DNA of 64,000 nt from Turritopsis dohrnii (Eukaryota; Cnidaria; Hydrozoa; Anthoathecata; Oceaniidae). The notes below the pieces were generated by a model that saw nothing but the letters and a program-made list of their open reading frames with translations, did no database searches and was not told where the DNA came from. Positions 54,901-64,000 of the stretch are shown piece after piece (the stretch's first letter is position 1; every line of letters begins with the position of its first letter). A program made the position numbers and the translations under genes. The stretch spans positions 62,001-126,000 of the forward strand of contig BQMF02000260.1 in assembly GCA_027922465.2 (NCBI GenBank), read 5' to 3'.

Positions 54901-57900
54901 CCCGGTATTGAAAATTAGGGAACATTGAAAATTTCGTGTCATTTATGTCTAAAGAGCCTAAAACCAATCAAATTGATATCATGGCACTCCTTGCAGATAG
55001 TCCATCTATGGGATATTCCACATTCCCCAATATTTTACTAATTGACATCGTTTTTGGACCAAGTTATAGAGATTTCAATTTCGGGAACACTGCTATTCAG
55101 AATATAAAGGAAATGGGCGTGGTCACTCCTTTTTATTGTGATATCTTCGGCTTGGGCTCCTCATAATAACACACGCATTCCACCTGATTCCACCTAGTAT
55201 TTCAGGTTTTAGATGCTAAATAAGCGATTTTTTTCGCCATTGCAAGTACTGTGTTAATATATGCGTTGAACATGGGGTTGTTGTGTCAACAGCACCAAGA
55301 TGTGCCGATTGAAAAAATCCAAAAAGGCTCAAATTTCAAGGTTTTTCTTAGCATATTTTGTATTGATTGTAAAGAAACTGATGCTAGCGACTTTTTTCTA
55401 ACAAGACTGAACAGTGTGACTCATTGGCTATAGCCTGAAACCCCATTTTTACAAAAAACGTAAAATTTTCAATTTCGGGAACATACTGTTTTATCACTTA
55501 AATGCGTGTTTCCCAATTTAAAGCTAACACTAACCCAATTTACAGATTTCAAATAATGTCTAATACCGGATGATAAACAAAAACCAAAAAAATGTTCGCT
55601 TTGCCATTATTTTGTGCGGTTTTAGAGAAATTGAAATTTTCACAATTTCAATTTCGGGAACTATTTACGTCGAATTTTGCAAAATTTTCAATTTCGGGAA
55701 CATACTGTTTTATCACTACAATGCCTGTTTCCCAGTTGAAAGGTAACACTAACCCAATGTACGTGTGGTAAAGGAAGCCTAATACCCCGATGATAAACAA
55801 ACACAAAAAAAATATTCGCTTTGTCATTATTTTGTACGGTTTTAGAAAAATTATAATTTTGAAAATTTCAATTTCGGGAACTGTTTACTTCGAAATTTGC
55901 AAACTAACCCATGATTCTTCCTCTTTTGAAAGATATGTGCGTTAATGGAAGATCGTTCGAATACACTATATTTTTGGCAATTGTGTCTTTTCAGTAAGTA
56001 GAATGAATCGAACTAGCTGTTTGAAGATCGCCGTTTTCACAACTCTTTGACAACACTTAAGTTATCGGGATGTGGGTAAATTTTAAGAATCTCTGTTTCA
56101 ATAGCGAGGTTTCTGCAAAGAAAAGATTTTTGCTTTCCTCGTTCACGCTAGCGTAAACTCCTGAGTGTTAGTTATAGGACCTCTACTTCTCACAGTGTTG
56201 GTACCTCATAAAGACATCTTCTCCTATTCATGCCTGAAGTATTTTGCCCACAACTTCGAGGTTTCTGCGAAGGATTTCTACCTGACACTGCTCGTTGATA
56301 TTATGCATTCTCAACCCAACTCTTTTTGTTTTAAAGATTATAAATGTTACCAATATTATCAAAAAGATGAGAGATTAAGACGAAGTAAAAAATCAAGAAT
56401 GAATTCAACCTCCCAATGTCTGGCTTAAAATTCTAAATGCGTCATAATCTCATTGTGCGTATTTTTCGCATAGACGAGGCAATCAAAACATGTTGCAAGA
56501 AGTATATATTAGGGAACTTACGAAAGTACGACGGCAACGTGGACGACGACGTACAAGATATTCATCTTTAATGAATCACAAAGGAGCAGAAACTATACAC
56601 TTGGGTTAAGAAGTTTATTTTATAATGCCTTTGAAGTTTGTTTTTTGAACTTTGAGACACAGAATCATGAAGGAACCAAGGAAAATTTTTCCAAAGTACT
56701 GCTATTCTCACGTCTTCGTTTTGATGACGACTTTAAACACTCCTTTTCACGTTGTGTGTTGAACGTGCAAATCTGATAATGATATTAGTATGATTAAAAA
56801 CATTTCCCAAAAGTATAGTGTGAAATGACTTCCATTCTAAAGCAATCTATGGAGTAAAGTGAATCTTTTGTTTGCCTCACGTCGTCGTCCACGTTGCCGT
56901 CGTAGTTTCGTAAGGCCCCTATTTTCTTCCGAACGACAACGCTTTAAATTAACAAATGATAACAACTTTGAAAAAAGTTCTTTTTCTCATCATGCGGACT
57001 TGAACATGTACCTGAAGTATGAATAGTATGAAGCATGAAGTTTGCCTTTAATAACTTTGCTTATAAGAGAAATGTAAGTGAGCAGAATCAACCAAAGGAA
57101 TGAAATAGAATGAGTATCGAAATGCTAAAAAAGTAGATCCACATTGCATTCTCCATACCTTTTGCAAAGGTACTATAAGAATAAGTACCTTTTGCAAAGG
57201 TACTATAAGAATAAGTTGTAGTACATCCAAATTTATATTAATGGTGCTTAATGCAGAAACAAACATTGTTGAAAAGTCTCCCACAATAATTCCAAAGCAG
57301 CGTTACTTATAACTCAGCCACAGTTTGTAGAAAACCCAGGAAAAGTGTATCGAACAATTAATGAAATATGAACATAACCTAACATAACATAACATATTAA
57401 TGTTGCTGCAAATATCGTTTGTGTTCTGTGCGCACTTTGGATAATAAGGTTGTCTTTCCATATTTTAGTAATAGCGCTTTCATCTCCTTCCCGTTGACAA
57501 TCCTTTCAAATTCATTAATACGAATTTTGTTTTCTCTTCAACCTTTGATGAGCCCTTTAAATTGCTTTGATATGTGCGTAATTTCGGACCTTGAAAATAT
57601 AACTCTTTCTTTTTCTAGGCCAGCTTTCTGTTTCATAATGGTCTGAACCACTTGCGTCACTTTTTTTTTGATCTACAAATAGAAGTAGATTAAACAGATT
57701 TTAAGAACCATAAAATTCACATAACAATACCAATCGCAAATTTCAAATACCTTCTGTGATCAAAGGACTTGTTGTAATAAGATATCGTATTTTATCTCGG
57801 AGAACTAAATCCGAGACTTTCGCGAGGGCAGGGACTGAAGGTTTTTTTTCTCTTATCAATGCAAGAGTGATTTTTTTCGAAGCAATTTCTGCCGAAAAAT

Positions 57901-60900
57901 AATCTTCAGTAATTTTATTTAGGTCAGCATCTGTTTCTTCGGAGTCTTCTTCTTGACGTAAAACATCTCTGAGGGTAGCACTTGTTTCCCCGGGCTTTTT
58001 TGATTTGTCTTGAAGGAAATATATCCTCTTTGCAGTGTCTTCTGAATGGCACATTAAGTTTGCCAAATCAGTTCGTAAATCTTGACGTGTTTCGTGCACT
58101 TTTGACACAGCAGATTTCCGAACTAAATTTGCACTAACACGAGGCCTGTTCTTGGAATGTCCAACCGCTTTGCCCCAAAACGAATTTATCTGGGCGGAAG
58201 AATATAAACACGTGAACATTTTCAGTCGACATTCTCTTTACATTAAGGAAGAAAAATAAGTCTATATGTTTATTTCTCATTTCGTGCACGTACACAGACA
58301 TGTCCTTGTAGAGTTCCGCAGTAGCAACGATGCAAGCTGGCCCTGAGGTAGCCGCAGTCTTGTGATCCACTACATTGATCTTATAAGAGCCGTTAAGTAA
58401 TGTAGCTCTGCTGAATTCTTGTAAAGTCATATTGGCCAAGGCACCGGTGCGTGACGCATTATCCAAGCAGAGGTACATGCAAAGATAATCTCTTACGTTC
58501 GTAAATAGTCGTTGTGTAGGGGCAACTTCCTGCGTCGCTAGAGTCTTTACTGTTTTTTTACAGTAAGCAACTAAGTCCGAATTATCCAATTGTTTAATAT
58601 CTGATGGTTTGAATAACTGTGTTAGCTGATCCACATCCTTTTGTCAGCGCTCCTTTTTCATTTTTTTTGGAATAAAGTGCAACCCAATTCGTACAAGTAA
58701 CGACTAGCACCTGGCACTTTTCTTTGAATATTTTACATTCTTCTGGATCGTCAGCAATGACAAAATAAAAGAAATACCGCAGAGAGCTAACATAACTTTT
58801 GACGGTCCCTGGCTTCCTCTGATTCTCAAAGATAACGAGCCATGAATCTCTGAGGACCTTTCGATCAAATATGGATGATAAGGCATACGATTCTTCACTG
58901 CAGTCGCAAAGTATGGAAATAACTTGCTTGACATGTTGTTGTGCTACACGTAAAGGTTTTGATTTAGCATCAGGGCTTGTCAACCACATTTGGAAGTTTT
59001 CAAATAAAGGATGGTCCTTCCATGGTGTCATAACGATTTCCATGTTTTCATCTTCCTCGGCTTCATCCACCATGTCTTCTTCTTCATTGGAAGACTCGTT
59101 ACTCAAGTTGCCTGAAAAACATAAGCTTCATTGAACTTCATCAAATTTCTTAAAGTTTCTAATTGTCATTCATAGTAGGAATCAAAACAACCATACACAC
59201 GACAAAACCCTAACTTACTTTCTGCATCACATATGGGACAGTCTAAAAAATTAATATCTTTTAATATAAACTTTCGTTTAGATATCAATCTACTGTGTAA
59301 CTTGTTCACTAAAATACCTTTTTCTATGTCAGGTAAAACATCCCCATAATCTTCATCAGTTTCTTTTCTGGAGATAGTACCCGGTAATTGAATGTTCTGG
59401 ATATCTAAAATACATGCAATCAAAAGTGTAGTTGTAGCTACTTTGTAGAAAGTTGATGTTTCGCTGTGCAGAGAAGATATTTGTTAAATCGAAATTCAAG
59501 TACCACTTTCTTTCTTTCTTTTCCGTTTCACTTGTGCAAGTTTTCACGCCGTTAAGTAATGTAGCTCTGCTGAATTCTTGTAAAGTCATATTGGTCAAAG
59601 CACCGGTGCGTGATGCATTATCCAAGCAAGGTACATACAAACATTATCTCTCAGAAATTGACTTTGGGAAGGGGCAACTTCCTTTGCCGATTGAGGTTTT
59701 ACTGTTTTTTATTACAGTAAGAACCTAATTCAGAATTATCCGACTGTTTCATATCAGATGCTTTGAACAGTTGAATCAGCGATTCTTTTTCACTTTCATA
59801 AAATGAAAGGCAACCCAACTTTTGCATGTAGCGACTTGGGTCTGTCACTTGTCTTTTAATTATTTTCATCCATCTGTTTTGTCGGTAAGAGCAACATAAA
59901 AAAATATCGCAGAGAGATAAATAACGGTTAGCTATTCCAGGCTTCTACTGATTTACGTAGTTAATTAGCTACAAATCTCTGAGGGCTTATTGATCAAATA
60001 AGCAAGACAATACAAAACATTCTTCGCAGTTGTCACAAAGTATTAAAATGGCCTGTTTGATAATAATATCCACGTTTTCGTTATTTTCTGGTTCATCAAC
60101 CAAGTTGTCTTCTTCATTAGAAGAAAATGAAACCATAAATTTTGATAGTTTGTAGTTGCTAGTCAGGATCGTCAATCGTATCCCAGTCATTACTTGTAGT
60201 TTGTTTTAGTTATTCGGATTCACCCTTTTGGAAATGCCTTTCAGGAGTTACATAATTATCTTCCGATATAAGATGTTTCTGATGCTATCATTCGATGTTC
60301 GATGTTTCTGATGTTACTTCGGTGCATCTTTAGGTCTTTCCTTTGTTGTGTGTCTTTCAAAGCTTTGTGAATGTGCTCTTAAGGTTTGGCACTAGTTGGA
60401 CTTGGATATATCCTGCCTTATTGCAAGGTTGGAGATAAGTACAGACGTTGCTGAACTGGCAGCCATTTACGTAAAGGAAGCAAGCTCTCTGTTTTCCTTT
60501 GAAAGGAAAGAGCGAGCGAAACAGAGCATATGGGTATAGTCATGGATAGAAAAAAGGCCTGGACAGACAGGAGAGTCTTACATCAGGATGAATCGGATGC
60601 ACTTCCATTAGAACGGTTATATCTTTGCTTAATAAAAAATGACACTGTTTTTAGGACAAATATCAAACCTGGTGAACAGTGTTTCTACGATGTATTACAA
60701 GAGGGGAAACTTTCTGTGCGCTGTAATGTCAATTCAGAGTTAGTAAGCGATCAATAGCAAGAATAATGGAAATGGTTGCAGGGGCTATCATTGAAGAAAT
60801 GTAAAGCTGAAAACTCCATATTTCGATCGATAGAATTTTCCTAGTATTATTGGAGCTATCGACGGAAACCATATGGTGTTAGAGCAATCAATCCGGTTCA

Positions 60901-62037
60901 CATTACTGCAACTACAAGGGCAGTGGCAGCATTATTCTTATGGCTGCAGTTGATCCTGAATATGTATTCCTTCGAAATAGAAGGAGCTTTGGCACAAAGT
61001 CCATTAAGAATTGGACTGGAAGATAGCACTTACATACCAAAGCTAACTAATTTAGTTTTGACTTAACACAATTTTCTCAGAATTGGAGAAATGATGAAAT
61101 GATGTACCAAGAGATAGCTGGATCGATTTGGAGCCACCTGTGAATAGAAACTCGTCAAGACAAACGAAAGAAGTTAGACAAGAATTCAAGCGCTACTTTA
61201 ACGATAATGCAATGGGGAGCAGTACAAGTAGAACATTAAAAGAGACTATGTAGAATGTAATAGAAAATATTTTTTGAAACATGAGTTATTTCAATACATC
61301 ACGATAAATAATTGCTACCAGTAGGAGAAAAGAGGGCATAAGGATCGCGGCGATTAGTGTGTTGTTAATTCGATCGTACTTGCAACGCCGATAAAGGGTC
61401 TTGTGATCAGGGATTTTGATTTTTGCAAGACATTGCCCAGGTCTTCAACGTATATATTAAAAAGTACTGGCCCTAACATGGAACCTTGTGGATCACCATT
61501 TTGTTGGGTCATATTTATGGTCGCTTGGTGTCGGTTTAATAGGGAATCAGCAATCCAGTATAAATTAGGTTCAGGAAAGTTAAACGATTGCATTTTTACT
61601 ATGTTGAGTTCGCACAACCCTGCCTGAGGGCTCAACACTAGTTTCTTTCTTATGAAAACGTTCACTTGAAACCTCATTTTCATAAATGACATAAAGGAAA
61701 CTCAGCTTATTCACACTGATACATCTACCATATTGAAATCAACATGCCACTATTGCACGAACTTGAGGTCAAAAAAGCTATTCCTTTAAGTTCCCGAAAA
61801 TGAAAGTTCAAGTTCGTTTCATTTTCGGGAACATCAGGGAACATAAAGGAGCAACTTTTTTCAATATCGGGAACACGTTCCCTAAAATAAAATTGTTATT
61901 TTCAAATTCGGGAACAAAGGGAACAACACATTTCAATTTCGGGAACATGTTCCCGAAAATGAAAAATTAATTTCAATATCGGGAACAAAATTTAAAAACG
62001 GGAACATCGAATTTCATTTTCGGGAACATGAATATTG

Positions 62038-62091
<54 letters not shown>

Positions 62092-63412
62092 GGTCTATTC
62101 GAAACATGAAATAAACCTGAAGGAAGTGTTTCGTCTCTTTCTCTGTCGTTAGGTTTCCTTGCTGTGGGAAAATTTATCCGTGTGACATTTGCCACGAAGA
62201 AAAGAAAGACGACGGGCACGAGATGAAATTCGCAACAAGAATGATATGTGGTCATTGCTCGAAAGAACAGGTGAGGTGGTTTTGAGCTATGTTTTATTGA
62301 ATTGCCATTTTGATTGGATATGTATTCCCAGTGAGCAAATTTTATAAAAAATCACTGCGAAGGAGTGCATTTCAATAGAAATATACACACTATTTCAATA
62401 AAAATGCTCTTCATCGCAGTGATTTTTGACGATTTTGCCAAATGGGTGTACGATGTACCCAATTTGGTTATAATATTAATGCTTACGTCATTGTTTTCCA
62501 AGTTGAGTATAAAATAATTTTAGAACAACTATACTTTAAAACGAGGCCACAAAATGTGACAACTGTATGCTGATGCAGTTTGAAAAAAAAAATTACCCGG
62601 GCGTTTTCGGAGCTTCCCCAAGGTCAGTTCTTCCACCCACCAACTAAAATACGTAAAGGATTTCCCGAAGGCCAGTGTGCAGTCAGTCGATGACTCTTAA
62701 AGGGCTGGTGCCCATCATCTTCTTAAGATGTAACATAACTGGGACTCGAACAGGGTTTCTCTCTTGTTTGCCCAGTCGCACATTTGTTTGAAAAGCCTCC
62801 GCGAAGGAGTGCATCGAAATATCCACCCAATTTCAATAAAAGTGCTCTCCGTCGCAGTGTATTTTGACGATTTTGCCCACGGGTGAAAGGTGGAAAGTAT
62901 GAAAAGAATCCGTGTGGACACAAACTCAATAAGTTTATTAACGCCCTGATAACAATTCAACATTGATTTATTTTCAGCCGTTCTCCAAAGAAAAACCATG
63001 TGTCGGTTGCCAAGGCAACCTAACAAAGGGTAAAAGTGCACACTGGGAAGGTGGAAAAGGATGTCGGGATAGAAGTAAAATGTCAAAGTAAGTCTCAGTT
63101 AAGTGTCAATCTGTGTATGTATTTTATACTAGCTCCTCTGGGATAACGAGATTACGTAATGCCTCGCTCTATGTGGTAGTGAAAGATTAACAGGCTTCCC
63201 AGACAGTGTGTGGACTAGTGTTGCAATCTTTATAAGCAGTATTGTCGGAGGAGAACTGCTTCAGCCAGTTCGTGTGTATCTCGATAATTCATTTATTTGT
63301 TGTATTTTTGTGCATTATTTGTTTTGTTAGAAATGATCGTCAAAAGACAGCTGGATTAGGAAAGACAGTATCACGGAAAAAAAACGGCGACTCGGACAAG
63401 AAAAAAACTTAA
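48995..63412 (+). CDS. CCCH / RWD-like / CHY multi-zinc-finger protein, 12 exons, 900 aa
   Basis: Coding exons: 48995-50320, 50401-50460, 50660-50712, 50873-51008, 51644-52026, 52985-53092, 53333-53414, 54086-54185, 54319-54463, 62153-62270, 62978-63087, 63331-63412. All introns are GT-AG and all phases agree, giving 2703 nt ending TAA. Four CCCH fingers lie at residues 79-98 (C-X8-C-X5-C-X3-H), 161-179, 286-304 and 366-385 (the middle two X8-X4-X3), the usual RNA-binding type. Residues ~405-540 look RWD-like (EFPESYPEEIFHVELVKEE). Paired cysteine knuckles follow (CGRC, CGKC, CLNC, CRSC) in exons 5-8. The C-terminus (~785-885) is a CHY zinc finger: CKHYKKSFRWLRFPCCGKIY, PCDICHEE, DGHEMK, MICGHCSKEQ, CVGCQGN, HWEGGKGCRD. 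No RING or catalytic domain. Likely an RNA- or protein-binding factor; exact role unknown. A noncoding 5' exon is likely. Confidence 0.9.
52027..52984. other. Intron 5 of the CCCH/CHY gene
   Basis: 958 bp between GTTATC and TTATTAG. No transposon recognised. Confidence 0.7.
53677..53830. repeat. 154-bp short relative of the 30183-31703 pogo-type transposon
   Basis: The ends CCTTATCGGACAAAA and (inverse) CCTTGTCGGACAAAA are flanked by TA on both sides. The inside consists of GACTGATAATTTTGTCA-type repeats. It lies in intron 7 of the CCCH/CHY gene. Confidence 0.8.
54880..55920 (+). repeat. Repeat rich in TTTCGGGAAC, including two ~219-bp tandem units
   Basis: TTCAATTTCGGGAACATACT recurs at about 55469 and 55688 (period 219) with similar sequence following. 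The same CGGGAAC motif fills 61790-62036, so both may be arms or subrepeats of one element family. Confidence 0.7.
56511..56930. repeat. Foldback element with TACGACGGCAACGTGG arms (420 bp)
   Basis: The arms AGGG..CTTACGAAA then TACGACGGCAACGTGGACGA are inverted at 56880-56930. Flanking ATT on both sides may be a 3-bp duplication. No coding capacity. Confidence 0.75.
57156..57215 (+). repeat. 30-bp tandem duplication with internal palindrome
   Basis: Two identical 30-bp units begin TACCTTTTGCAAAGGTACTA; each contains the palindrome TACCTTTTGCAAAGGTA. Confidence 0.85.
57743..59137 (-). pseudogene. Crypton-like tyrosine recombinase (frameshifted)
   Basis: A tyrosine recombinase of a DNA transposon. 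The N-terminal core-binding part (59106-58594) has an acidic start (SSNEEEDMVDEAEEDENMEI), then AQQHVKQVI and RKPGTVKSYVSSLRYFFYFV. The catalytic part starts in the next frame (58634-58134): first Arg in CLDNASRTGALANMTLQEFS. The third frame (58219-57743) has the second Arg in SANLVRKSAVSKVHE and the His...Tyr block in LANLMCHSEDTAKRIYFLQD, Tyr being the nucleophile. The acids and nucleophile are readable but need three frames, so dead. A possible 5' exon is at 59423-59166. Confidence 0.7.
59166..59423 (-). pseudogene. Possible 5' coding segment of the Crypton-like element
   Basis: An 85-codon frame with KRKFILKDINFLDCPICDAE and FCRVYGCFDSYYE (paired cysteines), same orientation and just upstream of the recombinase. 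The link is by position only. Confidence 0.35.
59549..60190 (-). pseudogene. Second, partial copy of the Crypton-like recombinase
   Basis: The stretch 59549-59640 is nearly identical to 58390-58480, including NASRTGALTNMTLQEFSRAT. The rest (to SSNEEDNLVDEPENNENVDI near 60110) is more decayed. It is truncated after the first catalytic Arg, so the second Arg, His and Tyr are missing. A tandem duplicate or separate insertion of the same family. Confidence 0.7.
60430..61240 (+). pseudogene. PIF/Harbinger transposase remnant
   Basis: Nuclease of a PIF/Harbinger element. FPSIIGAIDGNHMVL near 60838 matches the first-Asp block (GAIDGKH type). After a frame change SGSHYCNYKGSGSIILMAAV and DPEYVFL carry the second-Asp region. 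A C-terminal RQEFKRYFNDNAMGSS near 61178 matches the usual end. The N-terminal part (60530-60757) is only weakly similar. Several stops; dead. Confidence 0.65.
61354..61692 (-). pseudogene. LINE reverse transcriptase fragment
   Basis: WIADSLLNRHQATINM and QNGDPQGSMLGPVLFNIYVE form the conserved block around the PQG motif of non-LTR RTs. Only this block remains; the YADD active site is missing. Confidence 0.7.
61790..62036 (+). repeat. CGGGAACA-rich repeat (relative of 54880-55920)
   Basis: About ten occurrences of TTCGGGAACA or its inverse TGTTCCCGAA alternate over 250 bp, giving potential hairpins. Confidence 0.7.
62037..62090 (+). repeat. (TTTA)n microsatellite
   Basis: About twelve perfect TTTA units just before the exon 10 acceptor. 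Confidence 0.95.
62328..62445. repeat. CCAGTGGGCAAA foldback element, third copy
   Basis: Reverse complement of the 6991-7109 copy with AAAAATCACTGCGAAGGAGT and CATCGCAGTGATTTTT arms. It lies in intron 10 of the CCCH/CHY gene. Confidence 0.8.
62600..62796 (-). repeat. tRNA-derived SINE copy
   Basis: On the minus strand a B box reads GTTCGAGTCCC (about 62740), and the 29-bp block at 62664-62692 is identical (inverse) to 9487-9515. The A-box half is replaced by the adjacent foldback. Confidence 0.65.
62797..62884. repeat. CCAGTGGGCAAA foldback element, diverged partial copy
   Basis: CGCGAAGGAGTGCAT...GTCGCAGTGTATTTTGACG and TTTTGCCCACGGG match the 62328-62445 copy; its left tip is lost. Confidence 0.65.
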
Positions 63413-64000
63413 GCACATACTACTGCAACACCGAAATCTTGAAATCCTAATTTATTCTTGCGGGAAGATATTCTTAAAAATTCTTCCGTTATAATAAAAA
63501 ATCAATATCTACCAAGGGGTTAAGTGTAAACAAATTGTTAGATTCACCTGCACACATATATTTTTTACTGGTTTCGCAAAGGTTGTCTCTCAAGTTTGAA
63601 TTTGCATTCACTTTCGTTTATCGTTTTTTTTTTTAAATTTGTCTTCCACGTGACGGATCTCCCTATGAAGTTTAGGTTCTGAACGCCCAGTATTCGAATT
63701 TGGTTTTTAAATAAACGCCCTTCGCTAGATTTTTTGGAATGTTAGAATTTGTAGAGCATTTATTTTATATGTAATTTTTTACGAATTATGAAGACTGCTG
63801 TATCTCAATCTGTCAATACATCTAAGAAATACCTCATCCAATATTCCTGTATTTCTTCGATTGCGTATTATGTTGCCCCATATCACGTTTATTATTTGAG
63901 AATTTCATGCTTCTTACAACCTCGTGACCATGCTTCTTATGTATGTGTCAGTTCAAGAGTAAAACACTGCGTTTGTTTCGTGTTACCAAAATGTCAACAG
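63413..64000. other. 3' flank of the CCCH/CHY gene
   Basis: Probable 3' UTR with AATAAA-like signals (ATAATAAAAAATC near 63490 and AATAAACG near 63711). No other gene was seen before the window ends. Confidence 0.4.

Larger units (their letters stand above)
54464..62152. other. Intron 9 of the CCCH/CHY gene (7.7 kb), transposon-filled
   Basis: The donor GTAAGC follows the arginine codon split between exons 9 and 10. The acceptor TTCTCTGTCGTTAG precedes FPCCGKIYPC. The intron interrupts the CHY domain and holds the repeats, Crypton-like, PIF/Harbinger and LINE fragments listed below. Confidence 0.85.

Overview
This 64 kb window is animal (metazoan) nuclear DNA. Its genes carry GT-AG introns, it is AT-rich, it holds an interstitial TTAGGG tract, and it is packed with decayed transposable elements from nearly every eukaryotic class. 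The mixture (DIRS, BEL/Pao, Penelope-like, CR1/L2-type and RTE-like elements, Helentron, P/THAP9-like, pogo, PIF/Harbinger and Crypton-like elements, with many short inverted-repeat elements) resembles a cnidarian or another repeat-rich invertebrate. Cnidarian is my best guess but is inference only.

Layout. 1-2.4 kb: DIRS-type retrotransposon, minus strand, running off the left edge. 2.8-7.1 kb: a 5'-truncated SGNH-esterase/endonuclease/RT LINE that jumped into one of two neighbouring copies of a short palindromic element. 7.3-9.2 kb: an intact intronless gene for a divergent choline/carnitine acyltransferase. 9.3-12 kb: SINE and foldback elements. About 12.5-27 kb: a decayed minus-strand BEL/Pao retrotransposon split by a 5.8 kb two-gene DNA transposon (13466-19255) with CCCAGCGGGCAC ends. 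27-34 kb: Tigger-like and mariner-like foldbacks, then a Helentron helicase/endonuclease remnant that itself received a pogo-type transposon, then a Penelope-like GIY-YIG fragment. 35-42.6 kb: an old plus-strand LINE broken up by a 128-bp tandem array, a minus-strand LINE with a 2A-like peptide and a PHD-like finger, and a C/G-rich foldback with TTAGGG repeats. 43.9-47.8 kb: a P/THAP9-like transposon with perfect 29-bp ends and an 8-bp target duplication. Its transposase is broken by a 643-bp deletion derivative of the 13-19 kb transposon.

48995-63412 is the main host gene. I assembled twelve exons (900 codons, every phase consistent) for a protein with four CCCH zinc fingers, an RWD-like region, cysteine knuckle pairs and a C-terminal CHY zinc finger. 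Its 7.7 kb ninth intron is filled with Crypton-like, PIF/Harbinger and LINE fragments.

Only the CCCH/CHY gene and the acyltransferase look like functional host genes. Almost everything else is mobile DNA, and several insertion orders can be read directly because removing the younger element restores the older one's reading frame or sequence.
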